DNA of 64,000 nucleotides, from contig JAJTUQ010000003.1 in NCBI GenBank assembly GCA_021399445.1, forward strand, positions 3,348,001-3,412,000, written 5' to 3'. The stretch's first letter is position 1; each line of letters begins with the position of its first letter. Below are positions 34,921 through 46,052 of the stretch, piece by piece. The notes below the pieces were generated by a model. The model did not search any database. It saw only the letters and a list, made by a program, of their open reading frames with translations, and had not been told where the DNA came from. Source of the DNA: Xylogone sp. PMI_703 (Eukaryota > Ascomycota > Leotiomycetes). Position numbers and translations under genes: made by a program.

Positions 34921-35607
34921 ATTGTGTTTTAAGACTAGATTAGTCAAAGTGGTTACGGTAGTAATAAAACCAACTTAGATCACTCAATTCACGGTTAGAC
35001 TATCAAGCGTTGAGTAGTATCTCTATGCCTGAATTTCGATTGTAAATTACCACGTGGAGAAACCTTAACCTTATGCAGCAAAGGATGGCGCAACTCTGAG
35101 AAATGTCATGTGCAAGTTTCTTCAGGAGAGGGGACTCCACGCCCTACCAGGAAGACAGAAAGATACTCCATCGTTTTGTGTGTCTCACAAACATACAAAA
35201 CACCCCAAGATGGAATATATAGTGACTTATGAAAAGACAGCTCTTTTGATTTATATGAGAGAACTAGTATAATTCACTTGTCAGGTGGGTAAGTTCCCAG
35301 GGGTAGTACCCCTTTGTAAAATATCCGGCCCGATCTATGAGGCACGAGGTAGAGAATAATTATTTTAAAGCGAATTCATTCTTGTATGGTTTCTGTGCTT
35401 GAATTCATATTAATAAGATATGTCACATGTGTTAACAAATTTTCGAGGAACATCGCATGTTAAGCCCCTTTTCGAGGCCTATCACGTGCACTGGTGACCC
35501 GAAAATCCACTTAACGCGAACCCGATAAACGCGAGGCGCGTCATCGACAAACCACAACCCAATTCAACTCCACGAAAACCATCATCCCCCCATTAACCAT
35601 AACAACA
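34921..35607. promoter_or_regulatory. Promoter region of the RFC5 gene
   Basis: Tandem intergenic gap between LysRS and RFC5. Near the RFC5 start it contains three ACGCG cores (listed separately), plus a CACGTG near 35484. No gene is supported in it. Confidence 0.5.
35514..35541 (+). promoter_or_regulatory. Cluster of MluI-box-like ACGCG elements
   Basis: ACGCGA occurs at 35514-35519 and 35529-35534, and CGCGT (its reverse complement core) at 35537-35541. The cluster lies 67-94 nt upstream of the RFC5 ATG. ACGCG is the core bound by the MBF (Mbp1/Swi6-type) G1/S activator that drives replication genes in fungi. Binding here is inferred. Confidence 0.5.
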
Positions 35608-36859
35608 ATGGCTCTTCTCGTGGATAAACACCGGCCAAGGTCATTAGATCAGCTAACTTACCACAAGGACCTTTCAGAACGGCTTCGTTCACTTGTATGT
35701 GTCTCAATTCCTTCCTCACCAATATCTTCCTCTTGGCAAAGCTAACGACTCTCTGCTCTCAAACAGGCACAAAGCGGTGATTTCCCTCATCTCCTAGTCT
35801 ACGGTCCCTCCGGCGCTGGCAAAAAGACTCGAATTGTCGCCACATTGAAAGAACTCTACGGCCCCGGCGTCGAAAAGATTAAAATCGACTCCAGAGTCTT
35901 CCAAACTACATCAAATCGCAAGCTAGAATTCAATATCGTAGCCTCAATTTACCACCTTGAAATCACACCCTCAGATGTAGGCAACTACGACCGCGTCGTG
36001 GTGCAAGATCTATTAAAGGAAGTGGCCCAGACACAGCAGGTCGACCAGGGTGCCCGACAGCGGTTCAAAGTGGTTGTCATCAATGAAGCGGACCATCTAA
36101 CCCGTGATGCGCAAGCTGCGCTGCGTAGAACTATGGAGAAGTACAGCCCTAATCTGAGGTTGATTCTGCTTGCGAATTCGACTGCGAATATTATCGCGCC
36201 AATTCGATCTCGGACGCTGCTTGTCAGAGTGGCTGCACCAACAGAAGAGGAGATTTGTGATGTACTGGCGAAGAGCGGAAAGAAGGAAGGATGGGCAGTA
36301 ACGAAGGAGTTGAATGCTAGGATAGCGAGAGAGAGCGGGAGGAATTTGAGGAGGGCACTATTGATGTTTGAGGCTGTTCATGCGCAGAAGTAAGATTCCA
36401 CCGTTCCTTATTACCCTTTGTCCCTCGTACCTCTTCCCTCCATGCTTGCACTTCATATTCCACATTAACTATACCCCCAAGAGAGTCATACTGACCTTTT
36501 ATTCCAACAGTGAGAAAGTAACGGACGAAACCCCAATTCCACCTCCCGATTGGGAAGCCCTGATCTCCCAAATCGCCAAAGAAATAATGGAGGAGCATAC
36601 ACCTCAAAGAATTCTTGAAGTCCGCGCAAAACTCTATGACTTACTAACTCACTGCATCCCTCCAACAACCATCCTACGAACGCTCACATTCAAATTGGTC
36701 CCGATGATCGATGATGCTCTCAAGGCAGATGTCATCAAGTGGGCAGCCTTTTACGAACACCGGATCCGGAATGGTACGAAGGTCATCTTTCATTTGGAGG
36801 CGTTCGTGGCGAAATTTATGAGAATCTTGGAGGAATATCTTATGCAGATGGATTTTTAG
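35608..36859 (+). CDS. RFC5: Replication factor C subunit 5 (human RFC3 equivalent)
   Basis: Clamp-loader subunit that helps load PCNA at primer ends, and is shared by the alternative Rad24/Ctf18/Elg1 loaders. Three exons, 35608..35694, 35767..36389 and 36511..36859, give 352 residues, the normal size. The start MALLVDKHRPRSL matches the family. Walker A is GPSGAGKKT (residues 42-50), with the GKKT form typical of this subunit. TTSNRKLEFN and YHLEITPSDVGN are diagnostic of Rfc5. The Walker B region is VVINEADHL, with NEAD instead of DEAD, as in orthologues with weak ATPase activity. LRRTMEKYS and IAPIRSRTLL follow, where the usual SRC is SRT. The C-terminal collar ends in HLEAFVAKFMRILEEYL. 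Confidence 0.95.
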
Positions 36860-37310
36860 GGACTTGGTTTATAAACACGACCCCTGGGATGCCCTTTCGT
36901 TGGTTTTCGATACTGTTGCATTTGCTGGGCGTTTTATGGACTTTGTTATGTCGGGCCAAAAATGAACCGGGGTATTTTTATGGACAGAAGTGGTATCTTT
37001 ATAATAAAGTATGAATGCAAGGAGTCTTAATTAGAACCTTTTCAAGAATTGTAGACTTTCATTATATGTGTGTATATTTTGACTATAACCGGTATTTCGA
37101 TGGTAGGTATACGCGCGTGTATATGTAAACAAAAAAAAAACTGTGAAGACAGTGTGGTTGCAAGATTTCCTGATAGCAGACTAGATCTTGCCCGTTTCCC
37201 AACCAATCTGATTATGAAAAGATGCGATCTTGCCCGTTTCCCAGAAAGGGGGTATATTAACCTCTTGTCTCATTCTACCTTTTACCAAAATCCCGTCTAG
37301 CTTACCCATT
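36860..37310. other. Convergent intergenic region with a direct repeat
   Basis: 3' regions of RFC5 (plus) and the SMP-C2 gene (minus). It contains an 18-nt direct repeat (separate entry) and a short A-tract near 37130-37140. Confidence 0.55.
37184..37243 (+). repeat. 18-nt direct repeat
   Basis: GATCTTGCCCGTTTCCCA occurs at 37184-37201 and again at 37226-37243, 42 nt apart, between two convergent genes. It may be a replication-slippage duplication or a paired site in the 3' region. Confidence 0.85.
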
Positions 37311-40300
37311 TTAACCAATTTCACTCTGTACCTGTGGTTCTCTACCCTTCAGACCACCCAGCTTAAACGTCCTCCTGACAGCATACTTGGCTTCGTCTTT
37401 CGCGAATTGCACATTTCGCATTGGCTTCCACTGCATCAAGCCCCGTTGCTGTCGATGTAAAGCCCTCTCATTTTCCTTGTAGCTCTTGTACTGTGCAAGT
37501 GGACTGTTATGATGCGTGGGGCCCCTTGGTTCTCCGTTTACACTACCATCTTCATCATTGCTGGCACCTCTGTCTGAAGACTGTGGTTCATCAGTAGTTG
37601 CGTCGTGAATACCGAGATCATCTGAAGAATCTGAGGAAGTATTATCCTGATAGTCCCCCTCCTGGTCGATCCCAGCAATCCCTTCGTCGGAATTGATACC
37701 GCTGGCAACGGCCCCGTTTGCCCGATGTCCATATGTTGAAGTACGATTTCTCATCGCATCAACACTTAAAAATACTGTTAGTGTTACCGACAATATTGTT
37801 GGGAATTTATAGACCTACGTAGCTTGATCTACACTGAATGCCCCGCTCCAATCACTTCCGTCTTTGGAAAGCCACTTTTTCTTATCATTTTCATCGGCAT
37901 TTGCGAAGATATCTCGAGGCTTTAAAAGGGATTCTTCGTGCAATTTTTTGATACTTTCAGGTATCTCATTGGTTACTACTCGACCACGGACGCCTTCAGA
38001 ATGACAGATTTCCCAAGTCTCTTGCGTTTCGCGAGAATCATTATCGACGACGAATTTCGCATGATCTTCATCCATACCAGCCTTGAATCGGCCACGGAAA
38101 TGCAGACGGCCAACTTCTTCGATCTTAATATCTGGAATATCTTTGAAATTCTCCTCGGTGATGTAATTTTGAGTGAGTCTTATGCCTTTGTCTGTCTTCC
38201 AGATGGGAATGTTGACATCCTGTTCCTTGTTATCCTCAAAGTGATGAAGCCAGATGATCGCATAAGCATCAGCGTTCCGATGGGATGCAGAATGCAACTC
38301 AAAGACGATGGGGGATCGGTATCGATATTTGACTGGTAGTCGGACACTGCTCTTTCCTTCTACTTTGAGAATATCCCAAGAAATACCATCTCCTTCAGAA
38401 AGCTTCTTGCATTGATTCCTCTTGATGCTACCTGAACTACCACCAGTTCTCATTTTGATTTTGCTTATCGTGTTGTATCCGGTAGCGACAAGATTATCGG
38501 ACGTGAACTCGAACGTTCCAACATCCCACCCTAGTTGCTGTGGTGGCAAGCGTGTCTCTACGCTTCTGAAAAGGAGAGAGACTCTAATTCTGCCGAATCC
38601 AATTCCTCCATCCAGAGGATACCATCTGGTAACCTGACAGCTTGTTTGTAGCAGATCCGCTAGCCTCAAGGGTACTACACCAAGAACTGGATCATGCTCT
38701 CTCATACGTTGATCACGAACTGTAATAGTGACAATTGCCGAGCGCCAGTCTCTAATAAAACGTTCGGTACCTGCATTGAAGATGGGTTTGCTGCTTAGGA
38801 CTTTTGAACGCGTGCGATAAGTCTACGTAACACATCAGTAAACTTTCAAATTCTATGTTTCGAGCTATGACGTACCAACTCATCGTTGAAATGTATTATG
38901 CAATAACTGTTAGGCATCTTCTTGGATTCTTCATTTATATTCTCACCGGCATGTTGAGCAGGCTCGTACTCCCTGCCTTTACGTTTACCTTCACTTCCCT
39001 TGATGTTCTGGAGCTCGAGATTGACAATCTGATGTATGACAACACTGCAGATTCCACTAGGCCATAACGGATCCGGTGGCGTGTGTGCAACAGCATCTTC
39101 CTCATCATTATCAAGCATGCCCTTTTCATCTTGAAGTTCTTTCTTGTCCCTCAACTCCTGTGGTAGAGTTATGTCTTTCCCGTCAGTTCTCAGCTCAGGC
39201 CGGAATTTCGGTTTACCAAAGAAGCCAACTTCCCAGTGGAGCTCGCCAGGCATGGAGCTCTCCTCATCCATGCCCCGGAGTTTTGAAACATGCGAATACA
39301 TCTTGCCAGGGTGCTGAATCATCTTTTGCATGGAAAGTTCTACCTTTCCAACAATGTCATCGGAAGTCGATCTATCAGAATCCCATAATTCCATTGACAA
39401 CTGCTCGTCAGCCTTGATGAGAGCGGGGGTGACAAGTAGAGCACAGGTCTCTTCCCAAACTGGATTCAGGTTATCTTCGATTACGCGGGTGCAGTACATT
39501 GGCTTTCCATATTTGGAGAAGCTGACGGTGATGTACGGGTCACTGCCTCCTCCTTCGGTGCCCCGCCGATCTTGTTTGCTCAAGTTAGTAGCCTTGTGAA
39601 TCCTGATCCAAAGAATACCAAGAGCCTCGGTATCTTTCTGTATATCATCGCCTTGCAACATCTTAGTCATGTCTAGAGTTAACGATTTAGGAGCAACGTA
39701 TTCGCTGCAGGCAGTCTTGATAGCGTAGTTGACAAAGTTAGAGATTAGAGGCAGATTTAGGATGTTGACCCCAGCTTCCAGCATGGGTGTGCATCCAGCT
39801 TGAACCTGAGGGACGCCCATAAGGGTAAATGTGAGAGCTTTGAGGAACGGTGGTTCTGGAGATAGCTGTAGTCGCAGCCTGACAGTACCAACTAGATCCT
39901 GGAGCTCAACGAATATAGGCAAGGGAACTCCGAAGAGGCCTTTCACTCCTAGATAGAAGACTAGTTGCATGTGCATATTCTTTGCTTTGGAAGAGGTATC
40001 GGCGGAAGATGGCGCGGCGTGATAAGCAAAGGACGCCTCGATATTATAGTAGTCACCTCCCTGCTCATCTGCAGCAATTTCTTCTGGGTCTTTATTCTTC
40101 TGGTTTTGCCGGCGAATATCATCTTTCAATTCCTGAACCTGGTTATCTGGCAGCGCTCTCAGGCTCAGCAGACGAAAAGGAGTAGTGCCCTGGTCGATCT
40201 CAGCTACTCGCACATTCTCGATTACCCCCGGTACTGAGGCCTGCATAATATCCTCCATCATGTCGGCCACGGAAAGGAACATAGCAGGATCAATCAGTCC

Positions 40301-41277
40301 CCACATGATCCCCATGAATGTATTGATCCACTCAACCGATTCTGGAATCAGATTTACAGTCGCCTATAAGGTCTAGCTTAGCCACAGTTGATGACATCCT
40401 GCACAGGAGCTCTTTAAGCTTACCATCTTTCCTCTTTCCCTCTCACTTGTCCACTCATGTGCTCTCCCTTGCCTTATAACTTCCTTCATCCACAAGAAGA
40501 GGCCAGATGCTACGCAACATGCTAATGGAATGAGTCCATATAGCTTTCCACCAAACATCTTGCCAAGAATGGTGATAGCAAAGAAGACGCCCGCAGCGAG
40601 ACCAGTGGCATGTGTTTCAAGCAGGCCATACATTGGCTCAAAGCTCACGGCAGGCGTAGGGTGGAATAGAATATTTGTCTTTTCTCCATGGATAGGAACA
40701 TCGGATGTACTGCCTGGCTCTACGGGATCAGGCGGCGCAGTGATGTCCTGCTTCTTTCTATATTCTTCTCCGGATTGAGTAGATTCAGTTTTGACCGGCT
40801 GTAGGGAGGTTAGATTCAGACAAAACATGTAGAAAAGAGGGCATGAGAACTCACTGTACGCCGGTTAAGATTTGCATTGGGTACATTCAGCTACAAGCCT
40901 GTTAGCGAGGATAGTCCAGTGAAAGGATGGGTGCTTTTATGGCTCACCTTGTCCTCAAGGGCATTGACGGCAGCTGGATCGACGTCCTCAATCACTACAT
41001 CCTTTCCCGTTGTAGGATCCGTGACAGTCTTCCGGTTCCTGTTTTTGGCAAGAGCGACATGATCTTTAACCTCATCCTGTGGCTTGCCTTTAGCATCGGC
41101 ATCGATCCTATCCTATTGTCAGTGTACCGCAACACGCTCAGAGTTCGCGGGGAGAAATTACTTTGCGTCGCGTTCCTTCTTGTCCTTGTCTAGATTCTCA
41201 ATGAACTGCTGTATATTGGGAATCTTGTTCATTCCCGAGTAGTGCCCACCCGGGACCTTCTTGTTGGTCGCCGACAT
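37311..41277 (-). CDS. mug190: Mug190/tricalbin-like SMP and C2 domain protein
   Basis: Probable lipid-transfer or tethering protein at ER contact sites. Seven exons, 41277..41162, 41107..40948, 40890..40855, 40798..40424, 40363..38876, 38822..37819 and 37764..37311, give 1210 residues. After a Lys-rich cytosolic start come two hydrophobic segments (ATGLAAGVFFAITILG and LIPLACCVASGLFLW), a likely membrane hairpin. An SMP-like domain follows (MWGLIDPAMFLSVADMMEDI to NFVNYAIKTACSEYV). The first C2 domain runs from LGILWIRIHKATNLS to DDIVGKVELS, and has SDPYITV and NPVWEE. A second C2-like domain runs from SVVIHQIVNLE to DPVLGVVPLRLADLL, with a charged insertion of about 40 residues. The tail is acidic and Ser-rich. 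The layout matches fungal relatives of S. pombe Mug190. The symbol follows that family. Confidence 0.85.
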
Positions 41278-42316
41278 GATGGAAGTTTTCGATCACGTTT
41301 AGCTTAACGTGCTACTTGTGCTGCAGATGTAGAAGAAGATATCAACAGCAGGGCCACCTCAATCGAAACTATCGATTGGAATCACGCAAGTCCTCAACCT
41401 CAATGTAGTCGAACTGGCACTGGTCATCTCATGGAAAAGGGGTAAGGATGGAAAGAGAGGGGGAAAAAAGTGATGATTTGGTCATCACCCTATTAATAGA
41501 GAGAGAAGGCCAGAGAAGAAGGAGACCGTGGGAGGAGGCCAGCCGTAAGTGTTTCCAAGCTTTGGGGGAGCATGATCTTGGATGCTCTGGTATGACATCA
41601 CCACAGCCCAGCCGCGACCTGTACCAAGTTGCACTGGCGATGCTAAGCGTGCCATTTGCAGCTCCAGCATGCCGTATCGAGCAATGGTCGATTCCGATCC
41701 AGACGCGTGTCTCGGCTTGCAATCAATGGCGCTGTAAACCGTCTCCAGTACCATCTGTGTTGCCAATTGATGTCGGACGGCGCTCTAAGTGTAGAAGCAT
41801 TTTGGGACGTTGATGTCGTCGCGACCCAATGATCGCCCGCCAGGACCGGGCGTGCTGGGGCCAGTCCACTGCCGCGCTGTGCGTGCGCCACAGGCCGCCA
41901 GGAGCTTCTGCCCCGCGACCCGCTGTGCTGTAACGTTGAATTTGCAGAGTGGGATATGCTAGAATTGGAACATTTATAACGACTTTCGTGCCCAAAAATG
42001 ATATTAAGGTAATATTGTATATACGATCCTGACGATCTAGATCAAATTGCAGAGAGAAAGAGAGCTCTCCGAGTACGTGCCACAGGAATAAGGAGGTACA
42101 AGGTATGTAGTCGCAACGGGGGCGATCGCATGCTGCAGAGCTACTCGCAGATCTGAGATCCAAGACCCCTCAAATCGCCTCAGCCCAGCCGGGGAGCTTT
42201 CCTGTCCAGCACATGGCGTGCTGGATCAAGCTGCGAGTGATGATGATGGTACCGTGCCGACTCCGAATCATACACAAACTAACCATGGAGCTACAAGGCA
42301 TCGACGCATTAGAGCC
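41278..42316. promoter_or_regulatory. Divergent promoter region (SMP-C2 gene and GlcNAc-6-P deacetylase gene)
   Basis: About 1 kb lies head to head between a minus-strand and a plus-strand gene. Frames on both strands here are short and unlike proteins. The frame of the deacetylase stays open upstream to 42218, but the first ATG matching the family start is 42317. Confidence 0.5.
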
Positions 42317-43572
42317 ATGTCGCGCCCAACCGCTTTCATCAATGGCCGCTTGTGCAGCCATGGCAAGCTGGTCCGCCAGAGCCTCTACGTCAGTCCCGCT
42401 GGCGAGATCATCGACCCTTCCCATTCCCAAGACCAGCCCCTCGCCGATGTCTACAGCGTAATCGACCTTGACGGCGCCATCATAGCTCCAGGCTTCATCG
42501 AGCTGCAAATCAACGGCGCGTACGGTTTCCACTTCACCCATTTCACCGACTCAGAGACTTATGCCGCGAATGTCCATCAGCTCGCAAAGCAGCTTCCCAA
42601 GCACGGTGTGACGGGTTTCTACCCTACCATCCCAACTGTCACGAAGGAGGTCTTCCAGAAAGCCCTGCCGTACCTGAAGCCCGCCGCGGATGATGCACGA
42701 GCGGCCTCCGTGCTCGGCGCCCACGTTGAGGGGCCCTTCCTGGCTCCTGCAAAAAAGGGAGCTCACGATGCGGCAAATATGCATATCCCAGAAAGTGCAA
42801 CGCTAGAATCGATTTACGGCGAAGAAAATCTGAAAGATGCCATTAAAGTGGTCACCCTGGCGCCAGAACTCCCCGGGGCACTGGACCATATTGAGACGTT
42901 GACGAAGAAGTATGGGATTAAGGTGTCAATGGGACATAGTGCGGCAACAAACGCGGATGGGCTGAAAGGCATAAAAGCTGGAGCAAGTCTGCTTACGCAT
43001 ACATTCAATGCAATGAATCCTTTACATCATCGTGAGCCTGGACTTGTCGGTAAGATCATTATGATCGAATGAAAACGACGTCCCTTGGTCCAATGTACTT
43101 ACATGACGCAGGTCTAATCTCCTCTGCTACACCACCCTACTTCTCTCTTATAGCAGACAACATCCATCTACATCCAGATGTAGTCGCATTAGCGTATCGA
43201 TCTTCTCCAAGCCATTGTATCCTCATAACGGATTCTATCGAGCTGGCTGGCCAGCCTGATGGTCTTTACCCGGGCCACTCACAGATCCCCTTCAGCCAAC
43301 GCAAAGTTGGTAATATGGTGACAATTGAGGGCACAACTACCCTGATAGGGACTTGCATTTCCTTAGACGAATGTGTCAGAAATCTCAAGGCCTGGGCCGA
43401 GATTCCACTTGAGGAGGCCGTCATGTGCGTGACAGAGCACGTAGCAGACGCCATGGAGCTGAAAGATAGAGGGAAATTAGAAGTTGGAAGAAGAGCAGAT
43501 TTAGTCATTTTAGACAGCGAAGGGAACGTGAAAGAGACTTGGATCAAAGGACAATTGGTCCCTAGAAGCTAG
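42317..43572 (+). CDS. nagA: N-acetylglucosamine-6-phosphate deacetylase
   Basis: Removes acetyl from GlcNAc-6-phosphate, giving glucosamine-6-phosphate, in chitin/GlcNAc catabolism and amino sugar recycling. Two exons, 42317..43049 and 43112..43572, with a 62-nt intron, give 397 residues, the usual size. Amidohydrolase features are PGFIELQINGAYG (residues 58-70), GAHVEGPFLAPAKKGAH with metal ligand Glu138, MGHSAAT with His207, LLTHTFNAMNPLHHREPG with His228, and the catalytic Asp in LITDSIEL. The end LEVGRRADLVILD closes the small beta domain. These match Glu131, His195, His216 and Asp273 of E. coli NagA. The deaminase, kinase, transporter and regulator genes of the fungal GlcNAc cluster are not next to it. 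Confidence 0.95.
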
Positions 43573-43802
43573 ACCATCCATCATTCATTTAAATCATGTT
43601 GATAGGAAGAGACACAGACTAGATATAATTTGGTTATAGATAAGTGGACTGTGGTATATTCAATAGATAGAAATGAAGGATCTATTCATACAGTCTTCCA
43701 TTCCTTGATATAGGAATTTTTCTCTTTTTAATCATTTCGAAACCGGACTCCTAAGCTTTTATTCATAGTTATATCTTTCTATATCATACACATCTCGCAT
43801 AT
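43573..43802. other. Short convergent intergenic gap
   Basis: Only 230 nt separate the stop codons of the deacetylase (plus) and COX11 (minus). The two 3' untranslated regions probably overlap. Confidence 0.6.
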
Positions 43803-44864
43803 CTACATCGGTACAGGCGTTAGATGTCCGTTCTTATCATACTTCGCTTCTGTCACAATGGTCAGCTTTCCCATAACGAGAGACCAGAGGATGCAATAAA
43901 GGGGGGAGGGTAAGGACAAGAGAAAAGAGAAGAAAGTACAAAACAACATACTGAAAAAGGTATAACTCAGCGTAATCTGCTCGATCCCCTTCATATTAAC
44001 ATCATCCACAAACTCCGGATCAATATAAAAGAACACCGGCATATCCACGGTCTCCCCGGCATTCAACCGCTGCTCCTCAAAGCAGAAGCACTGGATCTTG
44101 CTGAAGTACTGCGCCACCTGGCCTGGCGTCACGCTGTACGTCGCCACCCCGATGATATCCTCGTCCGACGTGTTGGTCGCCGTGTAGAACGCCAGCGCCG
44201 TCTCCCCGGGCAGCACCTTCACCTCGCGCTGCTGCGGTACGAACTTCCAGGGCAGGATGTCGGATACGGAGCCATTGAAGGTCACGCGGATGCGCTTTGC
44301 GTGCGTTACGGGCTTGAGTCGCTCTGCGGGGTCGCCGTCTACGGCGCCGTGGCCGGGTGCTTTTATGGGTTGGCCGCCCCAGCCGGTTGTTTGGCAGATC
44401 TGGGGTGGGAAAGAATGTGGTTAGAAACAATTGGGTTTTTGATGCTTGGGGAATTTAATGGAATGGATGGGAGAGAGAATGTACCATTTTGTACAATGGG
44501 ACAGAACCGTAGGAGAGGGCTACTGTGCTGAGAATGATGGCGAGGACGTAGTACCTATTTACCAATCAGCAACCCATATATCCGGAACGTGCAATACGAT
44601 AATATATATTCTACAGAGAATTACTTACATAGTAGATGTATTTTTCTGATTCAGCTGAGCCCGCACCTGATCCATTGACGGCGCAGCATTATGCTGCTGA
44701 GGTTTCGAAGAACTCGACACAAAACGAGTCTGGCTCTCCTTCATCCTCCTCATGAATGGCGAGCTAAAGAAAGGCGCTCTCGAGGCCGTCTTTGCACATG
44801 AAGAACATATCCATGGCACATCTCTGCGACGAAAGCCCGAGATGACTCGGGGCAGCTTGTTCAT
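43803..44864 (-). CDS. COX11: Cytochrome c oxidase assembly protein COX11
   Basis: Mitochondrial inner-membrane copper chaperone that delivers Cu(I) to the CuB site of Cox1. Four exons, 44864..44629, 44554..44485, 44399..43952 and 43849..43803, give 266 residues. The first exon is rich in Arg and Ser (RVISGFRRRDVPW...), as expected for a mitochondrial presequence. The second holds the single membrane span (YYVLAIILSTVALSYGSVPLYKM). The third contains TGWGGQP and the copper motif CFCFEEQ with Cys206 and Cys208, followed by DMPVFFYIDPEF and QITLSYTFF. Every splice junction restores family sequence. The frame is open upstream of 44864 to 45152, but the ATG at 44864 fits a presequence best. Confidence 0.94.
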
Positions 44865-46052
44865 TTTTTCGGCGGGAACCTCTATAGCGAGGAATTGAGA
44901 TTTCCCAAGCAGAGCAGGCGGTTTCGGTGGAGGTGATCGGATGTCAGTCAACTGAGGGAAAATATGACGGGGAAAGGTTGTTCCGGCGGAGGGCAGCTCG
45001 CTCAGCGGATGTCCCACTTGCTGTGCCTTTCCATCTTCATATCTGCATCTGCTGGTTATCAAAGCCCGAATGGTGGAAAGTTCTTCTGATTTGAGGCTAG
45101 CTTCAATCCTAAATCTAGCTAACCAATTAGCAAGCCAGTTTGCTTTCTTCAAATCCCGAAACTACTTTCTACGGAGGTATGGCGATCTATTGTGCCGAAG
45201 TAAATACTTCGTACATCCGCATGTGAATATCGATACTCTACCTTATCTCCTGTTACCAGCTTCAGCAGAGAGAAACATCAGCGGTACTTTGTAACCAGGT
45301 AACCACCAGTTGAATGGGTCGTCTATCAGCTCGGAATAAGCACTCTAGGGGAGCATAATGAAGCCACAGGAACCGTTCGATGAAAATATTTAAGGAGCTC
45401 TAAGAGGGCTTCTGTAACCTCAAAATATCTTGACATCGCAAAATCAGATTATAGAACAAAAGCCGTACATAGCCAAAAACGTATTGGATTAACACTCCGA
45501 AAAAAATTGATTAAATATATATAAGCTATGACGAGATAAAAATATACTCAATAGCAACTCCAATAATTGTGATAATAAATTCTGCTTCACACAAACCTAA
45601 GTTCATATTCTTTATGAAGTCTTAAATCATCCATTATTTTTATCATATATCCTACCCATGCATTGCCAGTAATTCTTGAAACGGAGAAATGATGGCAAAC
45701 ATTGCACTGCATCATCTCTAACCTGGCCCTCTAAATCTTGAGGACCACAAATCAAGGGTTTTCAACTGACTTCCCTTGTTGCTGTCGAGGATGATGCCTG
45801 TGGCGCAATATATGTCATCGTGGCAGAATCAACTCCGGGAGTGAAGGAGTTTTCTGGAAATTTTCCAGTCCGACCTCAGTGGAAGATTCTGCCAACATCC
45901 CCATGTGGGGGCTCCATTTCAAAGTCCTCTAGTGCATGCGCCAATTGCGACCTTCTTCCTCTTCTTCCGCGATGCACCAACATCGCTGTCAAATCTTCCA
46001 CCTGATGAGTTAGGGTACCTTCTGGCGCAATTCAGCCTCTGGATACTCGAGA
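44865..46052. other. Intergenic between two minus-strand genes
   Basis: Promoter side of COX11. The 45.4-45.7 kb part is strongly AT-rich. No gene is supported. Confidence 0.5.

Noticed and set aside
45061..45152. Longer N-terminus for COX11 starting at 45152
   Set aside because: The extra 96 residues do not look like a presequence, and the ATG at 44864 gives the expected length and a mitochondrial-type start.
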